The position numbers and the translations under genes are program-made. The notes under the pieces are model-generated. The model saw nothing but the letters and a program-made list of their open reading frames with translations. It searched no databases and was not told the origin of the DNA. From Arenicellales bacterium (lineage in GTDB: Bacteria; Pseudomonadota; Gammaproteobacteria; Arenicellales; JAHEKD01), in assembly GCA_028284225.1 (NCBI GenBank), contig JANQSD010000022.1, forward strand, positions 1 to 64,000: a stretch of DNA of 64,000 bases. The letters are read 5' to 3'. Positions 1 through 8,135 of this stretch are shown here, in pieces. Numbering within the stretch: the stretch's first letter is position 1; every line of letters begins with the position of its first letter.

Positions 1-1
1 T

Positions 2-103
2 TATTCACTTGCTATTATCTATGCGCTGTTTATTAGCATAAGTAGCCTTTTTGTTATGAGGATACTATTACGATCTGATGTTAAACATGAATTTAGCGCC
101 TAA
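2..103 (+). CDS. C-terminal end of a small membrane protein (integron cassette-type gene), cut by window start
   Basis: An open frame runs from the window edge to a TAA at 101-103, giving 33 residues. About 22 hydrophobic residues form one probable transmembrane helix, followed by a short charged tail ending in EFSA. The stop codon lies inside the first core box of the attC-like site at 98-154, which is the normal arrangement for an integron gene cassette. The start is outside the window, so neither family nor length can be judged. This could be a chance open frame, but the overlap of its stop with the attC box argues for a real cassette gene. Confidence 0.45.
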   Translation, partial: YSLAIIYALFISISSLFVMRILLRSDVKHEFSA

Positions 104-154
104 CAAGACAGCCCAACCTACCGCTGACGCGTCGGTTGGCTTCAAACGTTAGGA
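98..154 (+). other. attC: attC-like recombination site (integron cassette 3' end)
   Basis: The left core box GCCTAAC (98-104, matches RYYYAAC) and the right core box GTTAGGA (148-154, one mismatch to GTTRRRY) are complementary over six bases. Inside them, AGCCCAACC and GGTTGGCT pair with one extra-helical base, and the remaining centre can form a short loop. The flanks TAACAA on the left and CAAACGTTAG on the right have the strand polarity of known attC sites such as that of aadA. Length is 57 bp. No second attC and no integrase gene were seen in the window, so this is the last or an isolated site of an array to the left. Confidence 0.75.
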
Positions 155-167
155 TGCACTAATAAAG

Positions 168-608
168 ATGCAGATACGCATAGCAGGGATAAATGACTAT
201 AAGCAGATACTGAATCTTATGCGTCAATTAAATCCGTTGGACCAGGAAGTAGCGGATGTCGAACTTAAAGTATTTGAAGAAATTATCGAGTCAACGTATC
301 TGAATTTAATTGTGGCTGAAGATGATGGCATTCTGCTAGGTTCATGCTACTTAAACATCATTCCAAATATGACTCGGGGTGGACGACCTTACGCGGTTAT
401 CGAAAATGTCATCACTGATGAAAAATATAGAAACCAGGGAATCGGAAAAGCCATGATGAACGAAGCGATCAATAAAGCCTGGCGTGCAGGCTGTTATAAA
501 ATCATGTTATTAACAGGTCGCAATAATGAGTCAACCCACAGGTTTTATCAACGTTGTGGATTCAGTGCTGATCAAAAGCAGGCATATGTAATGAGAGCGG
601 ATGGTTGA
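168..608 (+). CDS. GNAT family N-acetyltransferase
   Basis: Single-domain GNAT protein of 146 residues. The acetyl-CoA binding signature is visible as RNQGIGKAMM (motif A, about residues 88-97), followed by a helix and the ATHRFYQRCGF-like C-terminal motif (residues about 122-132) typical of the fold. Substrate unknown. The ATG lies 13 bp after the attC site, the usual spacing of a cassette gene, and GNAT proteins are common integron cargo. The gene overlaps the next start by 8 bp, so it heads a four-gene plus-strand run. No strong ribosome binding site is visible; translation may rely on coupling or on a site inside the attC flank. Confidence 0.85.
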   Translation: MQIRIAGINDYKQILNLMRQLNPLDQEVADVELKVFEEIIESTYLNLIVAEDDGILLGSCYLNIIPNMTRGGRPYAVIENVITDEKYRNQGIGKAMMNEAINKAWRAGCYKIMLLTGRNNESTHRFYQRCGFSADQKQAYVMRADG

Positions 609-1161
609 GGGTTTTGTGAAATACGAATCTCGAATTAAATCCTGGTTGCAAGGTGATGCGTATCGGATGCAAGCTTTACAAACGGCATTAGATTTAAACC
701 TCAGTGACTGGTGTATAGCCGCAGGCTTCGTTCGTAATTTGGTTTGGGATAAACAGCATGGATATGAGGCATTAACACCTTTAAATGATCTTGACTTAAT
801 TTACTTTGATGCTTTTAATTGCGAAGAAAAAACGGACAAGGAGTATGAATCTAAACTAAAAACTATGGACGGAAACCCTTGGTCTGTTAAAAATCAAGCC
901 AGAATGCATCAGCGAAACGACGATGCACCATATACATCAACAACCGACGCAATGAGTTATTGGGTTGAGGTAGAAACAGCAGTAGGTGCCAGATTAACAA
1001 ACAACAGTGAAATTGAAATTCTTGCACCGTTTAGTCTAGAGTCTCTATTTAATAACAGTATCACGATTAATTCTAAACGTAAAAAATTGTCAGACTTTAA
1101 TGAAAGAATCAAAAATAAAAACTGGTTAGTGAATTGGCCGAATCTGCAAGTAATTATTTAG
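601..1161 (+). CDS. Nucleotidyltransferase-like protein (NTP_transf_6/COG3575 type)
   Basis: A 186-residue protein. The motifs GFVRNLVWD (residues about 42-50) and NDLDLIYFD (about 62-70) match the active-site glycine region and acidic pair of the minimal nucleotidyltransferase family once called DUF925. A conserved YWVEVETAVGARL segment (about 121-133) and the LAPFSLESLF segment (about 142-151) are also typical. The substrate is not known for this family. The start codon overlaps the end of the upstream acetyltransferase gene and the stop lies 7 bp before the next gene, so the genes are probably co-transcribed. The gene is AT-rich compared with the atp region, consistent with acquired DNA. 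Confidence 0.7.
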   Translation: MVEGFVKYESRIKSWLQGDAYRMQALQTALDLNLSDWCIAAGFVRNLVWDKQHGYEALTPLNDLDLIYFDAFNCEEKTDKEYESKLKTMDGNPWSVKNQARMHQRNDDAPYTSTTDAMSYWVEVETAVGARLTNNSEIEILAPFSLESLFNNSITINSKRKKLSDFNERIKNKNWLVNWPNLQVII

Positions 1162-1168
1162 CAAGACC

Positions 1169-1738
1169 ATGAAATTCATCATCATTTTTGGGCCACCTGC
1201 TGTTGGTAAAATGACAGTAGGTTATGAATTAGCCAAGCTAACGGGGTTGAAGCTCTTTCATAATCATATGACGATTGATTTTGTGTCTCAATTTTTTGAA
1301 TGGGGCAAACCTGGGTTTGAATTAGTCGATGAATTCAGATTAAGAATCTTTGAGAAAATGGCACAAAGTGATCAAGCTGGTTTGATATTTACTTATGTTT
1401 GGGCGTTAGATGATGAAACAGATAATAATTTTGTTGAAAAAAGTCGAGCTATTTTTTCTCAGCAAGGAGCAAGTATTTATTTCGTTGAACTTTACGCGGG
1501 TTTAGACGAGAGGCTAAAAAGAAATAAAACCGAATTCCGTTTATCGCAGAAAAGACCCAAACGTGACCTCAAGCGATCAGAAGAATTATTGTTACGGGAT
1601 GAGTAGCATGTAATGAACACTAATGATGATTTCATTTATCCAGATAAGCATTTAAAGATCGATAATACGCATTTGTCGGCAAGTGAAGTTGCACAGCAAA
1701 TAATTACACATTTCAATATAGATAAAACAAATGCTTGA
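1169..1738 (+). pseudogene. AAA/shikimate kinase-like P-loop protein interrupted by an in-frame amber stop
   Basis: The first 145 codons encode a P-loop protein: GPPAVGKMTVG (residues 8-18) is the Walker A motif, and the LKLFHNHMTIDF segment is typical of a small kinase-like family. A TAG at 1604-1606 ends the frame after LLLRDE. The same frame then continues for 43 sense codons with segments such as MNTNDDF and KIDNTHLS, which is the expected C-terminal part of this family, to a TGA at 1736-1738. The TAG therefore looks like a point mutation, possibly from a glutamine or lysine codon, in an otherwise intact gene. The annotation spans the ancestral frame; the shortened protein would end at 1606. 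The ancestral frame overlaps the next gene by 8 bp. Confidence 0.75.
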
Positions 1739-2384
1739 ATGTGTAATTTTTGATCTGGATGGTTTGTTAGTCGATTCTGAACTACTACAATTTCGTTCCT
1801 ACCAACAGGCGTTTGCTCAAAACGGTCATTTCATAACAGAAAGCGATTGGCAGCGCTGGCTCAAGGTTAGTGTGGCTGTATATGGGTGGATTGAATTAGA
1901 CAAGTTAGATTTAGATCCAGAAAAAATCCGGGCGGACAAAAAAATTATTTACGATCAGATGATTGATGAAGAACTGACTATAAAGCCAGGTGCTGAGAAG
2001 TTGGTTAAAGAGTTGTCTAATTATGCGCGTCTTTGCGTGGCATCAGGTTCAAGAATCGAGTCAATAAAACGTTGTCTGGAAAAATTCAATTTAGATAACT
2101 ATTTTGAAGCGTTTTATTCAGCAGGTTCCGTTACACATTCCAAACCACATCCTGATGTATATTTGTATGCTTTGGAGCAAATGCGGGTTAATTGTGAACA
2201 GGCTATTGCAATTGAGGATTCTCCCCAGGGTTTGACATCGGCAAAAGCGGCGGGATTAAGATGTGTCGTTTGTCCTGATAGTAGCAATCCATTATCTGAG
2301 TCAGAATTCACTAAGGCAGACAAACTAGTTAACTCCTTGAAAGAGTTAAGCCATGCTGAACTTGTTAAAATGATCTCTGGTTAA
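1731..2384 (+). CDS. HAD superfamily IA hydrolase (beta-phosphoglucomutase/phosphatase-like)
   Basis: A 217-residue haloacid dehalogenase-type phosphatase. Motif I is FDLDGLLVDSE (residues 7-17) with the nucleophile and acid aspartates, motif II is the VASGS segment (about 103-107), motif III lysine is in HSKPHPDVY (about 135-143), and motif IV is IEDSPQG (about 161-167). The cap lies between motifs I and II, which is subfamily IA. Members act on sugar phosphates, glycolate phosphate or nucleotides; the substrate here cannot be told. It ends the four-gene run and starts inside the end of the P-loop gene. Confidence 0.85.
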   Translation: MLECVIFDLDGLLVDSELLQFRSYQQAFAQNGHFITESDWQRWLKVSVAVYGWIELDKLDLDPEKIRADKKIIYDQMIDEELTIKPGAEKLVKELSNYARLCVASGSRIESIKRCLEKFNLDNYFEAFYSAGSVTHSKPHPDVYLYALEQMRVNCEQAIAIEDSPQGLTSAKAAGLRCVVCPDSSNPLSESEFTKADKLVNSLKELSHAELVKMISG

Positions 2385-2467
2385 TCGCCTCAATAATATA
2401 AGGTTATCAACGAGTCAGTTTAAGCATAACAACTATAGTGTTAATGCCTTGATTCATAAGTCGAATG

Positions 2468-2785
2468 CTAAATCTTGTATCGCTTTTTAAGATAGACTTT
2501 GACATTGGAACGTTCGATCCAACTAAGCAACTTGCCTAATTCACCTTTGCGTCTTAATTTAGGTAGCAGGTCGCGAGCAATTTGCTGATCAAGTTCGATA
2601 GCGTATAAGGGGCATTGATCACAAGCCAGTTTACGTTGGAATGTTTTTTTCCCTTGTTCATATTGATTTTGTTTTGCTCTGTCGACACCGCCTGAACCAG
2701 AAGCATAGCTGGTGTTTGCCAAGAATATAGTTAATAGGCAGACGAAAAAAACCAAAACAAGATTTGAACGATTAGCGTGATTCAT
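2468..2785 (-). CDS. Small exported protein of unknown function with a Cys-x2-Cys motif
   Basis: A 105-residue protein with a clear signal peptide: basic N-terminus, hydrophobic stretch LVLVFFVCLLTIFLA and a probable cleavage after SYA (about residues 27-29). The mature part is basic and contains ACDQCPLY, a CxxC pair that could bind metal or heme or take part in thiol exchange, followed by a helical stretch rich in Lys and Arg. I do not recognise the family. It is transcribed away from the GT-C gene that follows and is probably monocistronic. Confidence 0.55.
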   Translation of the reverse strand: MNHANRSNLVLVFFVCLLTIFLANTSYASGSGGVDRAKQNQYEQGKKTFQRKLACDQCPLYAIELDQQIARDLLPKLRRKGELGKLLSWIERSNVKVYLKKRYKI

Positions 2786-2862
2786 GATCAGATATAATAT
2801 TTAAATTAAGAAACGTTATAGACACTGCTGTTCAACATAAAGTTCCAGATTATCTTTATCTG

Positions 2863-4140
2863 TTGGCAATCGGTTTGTCGGCAGCGGGATATTTATTCTG
2901 GATTGTCAAAGGTTCAGCGCAAGTTGATTTAATTCAACTGTTATCGGTGGGCGTATTAAGCAGCGCCGTCTTGTTTATGTTTTGGTTTTATTTAAACAAG
3001 ATCAATAGAACAATTACCTTCACTCAGTTAATCGGCGCAGCAGTTTTTTTGCGGCTATTGGCGATTATAGGCGATCCGATTTTAGAAGATGATTACTTCC
3101 GATATTTGCTGGATGGTTGCGTGTATTACCACTATGGCACGCCATACGGTATCAGCCCTGAATCGCTGTTCATTAATAATAATTTGCCGTCAATCTGCCA
3201 GGGTTTATTGGATAATGTTAATAATCCGGATTACCCAACAATCTACGCGCCGGTTTTGCAATACGTATTTTTATTGGCCCATATTATTTCACCAACCGAT
3301 ATTGATGTACTGCAAGTTATCAATGCATTGTTTGATCTAGGAATCATTCTAATTTTGACGCGTTGGGTAAGTTTAAACTGGGTCATGCTTTATGCCTGGC
3401 ATCCACTGGTTATTAAAGAGGCTGTTTTTACGGCTCATCCTGATGTCATCACTGTTTTTTTTATCCTTTTTGCCGGATGGTTGTTGTCACAAAAGCGCTA
3501 TACATTCACGGCTATCTGTCTAGCCATAGCACTGGCCAGCAAAATTTTTGCAGTGGTTCTGATACCGTTTATGTTGATAAAACTTAGTTGGCGCTATTGG
3601 CTGGTGTTCGTCATTACATTAATTGTTTTGTATATTCCATTTATTATTCAAACAAAAACAGACATCGCGGTGTTGGTTCAATTCGCTCAAAACTGGAGTT
3701 TCAACGCCAGCCTATTTTATTTATTTGACCATTATTTTAGTGATGACATTGCACGCTATGCATTAGCTTTTTTATTTGTGCTCGGCTGGCTAGTATTGTT
3801 TATTAATTACTTGTTCGGAAAAAGTAACCAAACACCGTTTTTTCGAGCGGACTTGGTTATTGCTTTGTTATTAGCAGTATCACCGGTCGTTAATGCCTGG
3901 TACATGCTTTGGTTATTGCCGTTTGCCTGTATATACCCGAGTCTGTGGGTCTGGGTGGCTAGTGTGAGTATGTGGTTCAGTTATATTATTGGTCTTCACC
4001 TTGAACAAAATGTAATCGCTGCTTATCAACAACCCTGGTGGGGTTGGGCGTTGGTGTATTTACCTATCATGGCTGCGATGGGTTGGCAATTCGTTCAAGC
4101 TTACATGGTAAGGGATAAGTTTGAGCACAGAACTAATTGA
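2863..4140 (+). CDS. Polytopic GT-C type membrane glycosyltransferase (mannosyltransferase-like)
   Basis: About 425 residues with ten or more hydrophobic segments. The conserved loop EDDYFRYLLDG (residues about 73-83) resembles the acidic motif in the first large loop of GT-C glycosyltransferases that use polyprenyl-phosphate sugars. NPDYPTIYAPVLQ and the AWHPLVIKE segment also fit that superfamily. The partner GT2 gene, which could make the lipid-linked donor, converges on it and overlaps its end by 8 bp. The start is uncertain: the TTG at 2863 has no ribosome binding site, the frame is open back to 2788, and no ATG is available there. Acceptor unknown. Confidence 0.65.
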   Translation: MAIGLSAAGYLFWIVKGSAQVDLIQLLSVGVLSSAVLFMFWFYLNKINRTITFTQLIGAAVFLRLLAIIGDPILEDDYFRYLLDGCVYYHYGTPYGISPESLFINNNLPSICQGLLDNVNNPDYPTIYAPVLQYVFLLAHIISPTDIDVLQVINALFDLGIILILTRWVSLNWVMLYAWHPLVIKEAVFTAHPDVITVFFILFAGWLLSQKRYTFTAICLAIALASKIFAVVLIPFMLIKLSWRYWLVFVITLIVLYIPFIIQTKTDIAVLVQFAQNWSFNASLFYLFDHYFSDDIARYALAFLFVLGWLVLFINYLFGKSNQTPFFRADLVIALLLAVSPVVNAWYMLWLLPFACIYPSLWVWVASVSMWFSYIIGLHLEQNVIAAYQQPWWGWALVYLPIMAAMGWQFVQAYMVRDKFEHRTN

Positions 4141-4828
4141 TATGAAACATTCGGCTGCGAAACGTCCAGATAAGAATTTTATAACCGGCTAATAATGAGC
4201 CCTTTATAGTACCGGAAATTTTCGACTTACCAATACGCGCCCGATAGCGCACCGGAATTTCTCGAATCTTTAACCCATGGTGCACAGCCTTTATTTGCAT
4301 TTCAATTGTCCAGCCGTAATCTTGATCCGACATATTGAGCTGTCTCAATTGCTTTGCAACAATGGCACGCATAGGGCCCAAATCGGTATAGTAAAAACCG
4401 ATAAATTGATGCATTAAGCGACAAACCAAATGGTTCCCAACGCGTTGTAGTCTGGTTAAAACAGGTTTTTGCAGGTCTGATTCATGCCGTGAGCCGACTA
4501 CGAACTCTGCATTATGCAGACAAATAGGTTGCAACACGTTGATGATATCTTCAGGATAATCACTGTAATCAGCATCCATAAAGGCGATGATATCGTAATT
4601 TTTGGCAGCTTTAATTCCGGTAAGACAGGCTGAGCCATAACCGCGGCGATGCTCGTTAACGACTCTGGCTCCCAGGTTTTGTGCGATTCGTGCAGTGTTA
4701 TCTGATGAACCATTATCAACAACAATAATCTGGTCGATTTGTGCCGGGATTTCTTTCAAAACATAAGCAATGGACTTTTCTTCATTCAGGGCAGGAATGA
4801 TGAGTGCAATGGTAAGACCGTTAATCAT
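4133..4828 (-). CDS. Family 2 glycosyltransferase (dolichol-phosphate mannosyltransferase-like)
   Basis: A 231-residue GT-A fold enzyme without membrane segments. The N-terminal IIPALNEEKSI (residues 10-20), VDNGSSDNT (about 37-45) and the metal-binding DADYSD (about 85-90) are the hallmarks of DPM1-like GT2 enzymes, which transfer a sugar from a nucleotide to a polyprenyl phosphate. It overlaps DUF547 upstream by 4 bp (ATGA), so the two form one operon, and it converges on the GT-C gene, its plausible user. No C-terminal GtrA-like membrane domain is present. Confidence 0.85.
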   Translation of the reverse strand: MINGLTIALIIPALNEEKSIAYVLKEIPAQIDQIIVVDNGSSDNTARIAQNLGARVVNEHRRGYGSACLTGIKAAKNYDIIAFMDADYSDYPEDIINVLQPICLHNAEFVVGSRHESDLQKPVLTRLQRVGNHLVCRLMHQFIGFYYTDLGPMRAIVAKQLRQLNMSDQDYGWTIEMQIKAVHHGLKIREIPVRYRARIGKSKISGTIKGSLLAGYKILIWTFRSRMFHIN

Positions 4829-5649
4829 GATTTATCATTAATCGCCCAATCGTAGTGGTAATCACTGATCTGGGTGAGTTGCTCTAGTTTTTCTGCCAAT
4901 GAATCCTCCGCATAATCAATAAGATGATCAAATAGATCTTGCTGGGTGCCAAAATCACTGGCAAACCATTTATATAAGCTGGATATTTGCAGTTTGCCGT
5001 CAATGATATTTACTCCTCTGGGATGATTAATGTATTGCTCGGCACCCAGATCGAGCAATTCTTCTAGATTGTCAGCGGTAAATGCTTGTGCTTGTAAATT
5101 CGGACAGCCAATCGAGGCGCAATTCACACCATAATGCACACGAGGGTCCTGATAAATCGGCCGCAAAATTTTATGCTCTATATCATCCAGGCTTAATGGC
5201 TCTGTTAAAATTTGGATACGTTTTTTGGTCCAGGGCCCACGCTTTAAAAAAGGTGAGTCGATTGTTTTGATTGAATCAACGGGATAGGCGTCAAGTACAA
5301 CCTGAATTGTCAGCGCATTGTACAGATTGATCCAATAGGCCATTTGCTCAACAGAGTTCAATTCTGATACGCGGGTTTGCTCTAGATTACTTAGATAAGC
5401 AGCTAATTGCACCTTATCTTCTTGAGATACACTTTTATAGTCGAATTTGCTGACTTCACCTTCAGATTCGTGAACATATTTTTCGAGTAGTGCGTCCCAG
5501 GGTTGATGATCGACTTTGATTATGGAGCTTTCATCAGCTATAGAAAAATCATTTTGGAGTTTGCTGTTTTTAGGCCACAATGCCACCAATATGGCAATCA
5601 TTGCCATACTAGCGACAAACCAGGTAATGCGTTTGGAGACTTTCCTCAT
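4825..5649 (-). CDS. DUF547 domain protein with N-terminal membrane anchor
   Basis: A 274-residue protein with one N-terminal hydrophobic segment (about residues 10-25), either an uncleaved anchor or a signal, so the domain faces the periplasm. The DUF547 core is recognisable from FDYKSV, AYWINLYNALTIQ, the GPWTKKRI segment and HYGVNCASIGCPNL, which holds two conserved Cys residues. The function is unknown; the family is widespread in marine bacteria and plants. It is translationally coupled to the downstream GT2 gene, hinting at a role in envelope glycan assembly, but that is only context. Confidence 0.8.
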   Translation of the reverse strand: MRKVSKRITWFVASMAMIAILVALWPKNSKLQNDFSIADESSIIKVDHQPWDALLEKYVHESEGEVSKFDYKSVSQEDKVQLAAYLSNLEQTRVSELNSVEQMAYWINLYNALTIQVVLDAYPVDSIKTIDSPFLKRGPWTKKRIQILTEPLSLDDIEHKILRPIYQDPRVHYGVNCASIGCPNLQAQAFTADNLEELLDLGAEQYINHPRGVNIIDGKLQISSLYKWFASDFGTQQDLFDHLIDYAEDSLAEKLEQLTQISDYHYDWAINDKS

Positions 5650-5761
5650 AATAATAATAACGTTGAAGCCTTTTTGTAAGACTGGTGAATTGCAGAAAAG
5701 TGCCTGATTTTTTTAGTCAGCTGGCTTAATGCCAGTCTATTATATGGTTGAAATACGGAAA

Positions 5762-7060
5762 TTAAATCGGCAATTTATCCCGCAGTTGATAAACAGCAAT
5801 ACTCGGTGCCAGGAACCAGGGTTTGCCGTTATAGTAAGGGCGGGACTGGAATTTGACGTTGGCCAGAGGTGTTTCGCCTTCTTTATTCCCTATAACCTGA
5901 AGGCCAATCTTGCGACCAAAGTAACTGGCAAGAGATACACCCGAGCCACAATATCCCATGCAGAAATACATACCGTCATGTTTGCCGATATGCGGCATGG
6001 TATCGAAAGTAAACGCCACATAACCCATCCAGGTGTGGGAGATTTTAGTAGTTTTTAATTGTGGGAAAACCTCACACATTCGCTGGTGCAAAATCGGGGC
6101 GCTTTTCATTGGGTCGCCTTCACTTAAAGCAACTCGTCCGCCGTATAGAATACGCTTATGTTGCGGGCAGGCGCGGTAGTAATAAACCAAAGAACGACTA
6201 TCGACGATAACACGTCGGGTCGGCAATAGTTCATCCATTAATTCCAAGGGCAGTGGTTCAGTGGCGATGATGTAGCTGCCGATAGGAATCACCCGTCGTT
6301 TTAACCAGGGAAACAGCTTACCGGTATAGCCGTTTGTGGCAATCACTACATCATCAGCAATAACCTGACCACTTGCTGTGGTGATTAAAAACCCGCCATT
6401 GTGTTTTTTAATATCGGTTACTTCACAGTTGCCGATGGTTTGTGCGCCTGCTTCGCGTGCAATTCGCAATAATTCCAGTGAGTATTTGCCGGGGTGCAAT
6501 GCGCCAACATCAGGGTAAACTTTGCCACCGTGATAAAAATCGGTGCCTATTTCCTGACGGGTATCTTTGGGATCAACAATAAAGTAAGGCAATTTTAAAT
6601 AATCCAGCTCATCTTTTTGTTCTTTATATTTGACCATGAGTTTGAATTGGCGAGCATTATGAGCGCCATAAAAACGGCCGCTGCGGGTCCAGTCGATATC
6701 CAGGTTTTCATGTTTGACCAATTGATCAATATAGTTAAGTGCATTCAGGCCTTCTTGCAATACACCTTTAGCCGCCTCGGTGCCGATTCGCTTGGCCAAT
6801 GGTGCAAATTCAGGCTTTAAGCTGTTACTGACATGCCCGCCGTTGCGTGAGCTGCAACCCCAACCGATGGTTTCTTTATCCAATACCAGTGTTGATCGTC
6901 CTGCTCTGGCAGTTTCGATCGCTGCGTTAAGCCCTGTATAACCTGAACCGATAATTACAACATCAGCGGCTTTGGGTAATGTCTGCGTTTCCGGATCGGG
7001 TCTGGGTGCGTCATCCCACCAGTAGGGTTGTGTCTTAATATCAGAAGTAAACAAACCCAT
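5762..7060 (-). CDS. FAD-dependent amine/amino acid oxidoreductase (DAO family, PuuB-like)
   Basis: About 432 residues. The dinucleotide-binding motif VVIIGSGYTGLNAAIE (near residue 35) binds FAD, a second flavin motif SRNGGHVSNS follows, and the C-terminal YCGSGVSLASYFG segment completes the DAO fold. It is closest in outline to gamma-glutamylputrescine oxidase and related amine or aminophosphonate oxidases; the substrate cannot be fixed. It is the last gene of a minus-strand operon with a VOC protein and a peroxiredoxin (gaps of 9 and 6 bp). DAO enzymes release hydrogen peroxide, so the peroxiredoxin partner makes sense. An ATG at 7058-7060 was preferred over an upstream TTG. Confidence 0.85.
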   Translation of the reverse strand: MGLFTSDIKTQPYWWDDAPRPDPETQTLPKAADVVIIGSGYTGLNAAIETARAGRSTLVLDKETIGWGCSSRNGGHVSNSLKPEFAPLAKRIGTEAAKGVLQEGLNALNYIDQLVKHENLDIDWTRSGRFYGAHNARQFKLMVKYKEQKDELDYLKLPYFIVDPKDTRQEIGTDFYHGGKVYPDVGALHPGKYSLELLRIAREAGAQTIGNCEVTDIKKHNGGFLITTASGQVIADDVVIATNGYTGKLFPWLKRRVIPIGSYIIATEPLPLELMDELLPTRRVIVDSRSLVYYYRACPQHKRILYGGRVALSEGDPMKSAPILHQRMCEVFPQLKTTKISHTWMGYVAFTFDTMPHIGKHDGMYFCMGYCGSGVSLASYFGRKIGLQVIGNKEGETPLANVKFQSRPYYNGKPWFLAPSIAVYQLRDKLPI

Positions 7061-7069
7061 AGTCAAAAT

Positions 7070-7486
7070 CTAGGATAATCGTTCCCAAAATCCATATTCG
7101 ACGATTTCAATGCTGTGCTGATCAGGATCACGGAAATAAAATGATTTTTTACCGCTGGGCCAGTCAATTTCACTTTCGATTTCAATATCCAGATCAATGA
7201 TCATTTGTTTATGTTGTTCATAGTCACCTTCAGCTGCTTCAAATGCAATATGACCGCGGCCGTGAGTTGCATGCGAGGGAATAAAGTTGCCATTGACGGT
7301 GATGTTTTGATCTTCGGTGTAGCTGCGATCAAAAATAATCAACATTGTACGACCGATTTTAAAGAACAAGGAACGACCTTTAGTGCCTGAGATTAATTCC
7401 AGCCCGAGTTTATCTTGATAAAACATCTGCATGGCATCAAGATCATCGGTATAGAGGGCAGTTTCAATAACACCGGTTAAGTTCAT
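7070..7486 (-). CDS. VOC superfamily protein (glyoxalase/dioxygenase fold)
   Basis: A 138-residue protein with the paired beta-alpha-beta-beta-beta modules of the vicinal oxygen chelate fold. ETALYTDDL with MQMFYQDKLGLEL opens the first half, HATHGRGHIAFEA supplies the central metal-ligand histidine, and FYFRDPDQHSIEIVEYG closes the second half with a conserved His/Glu. The exact reaction (glyoxalase, isomerase, dioxygenase) cannot be read. It lies between the peroxiredoxin and FAD oxidase genes with very short gaps, so it probably handles a substrate or product of the same pathway. Confidence 0.85.
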   Translation of the reverse strand: MNLTGVIETALYTDDLDAMQMFYQDKLGLELISGTKGRSLFFKIGRTMLIIFDRSYTEDQNITVNGNFIPSHATHGRGHIAFEAAEGDYEQHKQMIIDLDIEIESEIDWPSGKKSFYFRDPDQHSIEIVEYGFWERLS

Positions 7487-7492
7487 ATCAAA

Positions 7493-8050
7493 CTATTCAC
7501 AATCTTTTAACCAATCAATTACGTCTTGTGCGTTTTGATCAGGGGGAAAGACCGGATAAAACACTTTTTTAATCATGGCATTTTCTGTGATTAAGGTTAC
7601 TCGCTTATACAAATCCATACCTGCTGTTTTAAAGGTAGGTAAGTTTAGTTCGGCTTTTAATTGCAGTGATTCATCGCTGAGTAATTCAAATGGTAAATGC
7701 AGCCGCTGCTTTGCTTCACATTGATAATCACTGGATTGGGCGCTGATTCCAAAAACCTGTGCACCTAAATCTGTTAATTCCTGTTTATGATCTCTAAAAG
7801 AGCAAGATTGAGGCGTGCAGCCGCGAGCACCGGGAATACCATCCCAGCCATCGGGTAATGGCACATCGGGCCGACCCGTCATAGGATAAAAATACAGCAC
7901 CGTTTTTTCGGTGAGTTGGGATAGATTGATTTGAGTATTAGAAGTCGTGGTTAAACTTAAATCCGGCAACTTCATATTAATCAAATGATCGCATGCGCCA
8001 TCATCTTCAGGTATAGGCAAATCATCAGGCAAGGAAGTCAGTTGAGACAT
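7493..8050 (-). CDS. PrxQ/BCP-type peroxiredoxin
   Basis: A 185-residue thioredoxin-fold peroxidase. The peroxidatic cysteine (Cys78) and resolving cysteine (Cys83) stand five apart in GCTPQSCSFRDH, the atypical 2-Cys spacing of E. coli BCP. FYPMTG in place of the usual FYPKDFTPGC lead and an inserted loop rich in Pro and Gly before the active site make this a divergent subgroup. It reduces hydrogen peroxide or organic peroxides in the cytoplasm. It is first in the operon with the VOC and FAD oxidase genes and probably removes peroxide made by that oxidase. Its promoter region is shared with the divergent lipocalin gene. Confidence 0.85.
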   Translation of the reverse strand: MSQLTSLPDDLPIPEDDGACDHLINMKLPDLSLTTTSNTQINLSQLTEKTVLYFYPMTGRPDVPLPDGWDGIPGARGCTPQSCSFRDHKQELTDLGAQVFGISAQSSDYQCEAKQRLHLPFELLSDESLQLKAELNLPTFKTAGMDLYKRVTLITENAMIKKVFYPVFPPDQNAQDVIDWLKDCE

Positions 8051-8135
8051 ATAACAAGACCAAGGTTATCCAACTGCTACTGTAAAACAAATTCGTATTA
8101 GTGACTATCTTGTTTGGTTAATTTATTATCTGGTG

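Noticed and set aside
2398-2453. Second attC-like site after the HAD gene (GCATAAC...GTTAATGC)
   Set aside because: Only about 25 bp between the boxes, no inner stem and weak match to the core consensus.
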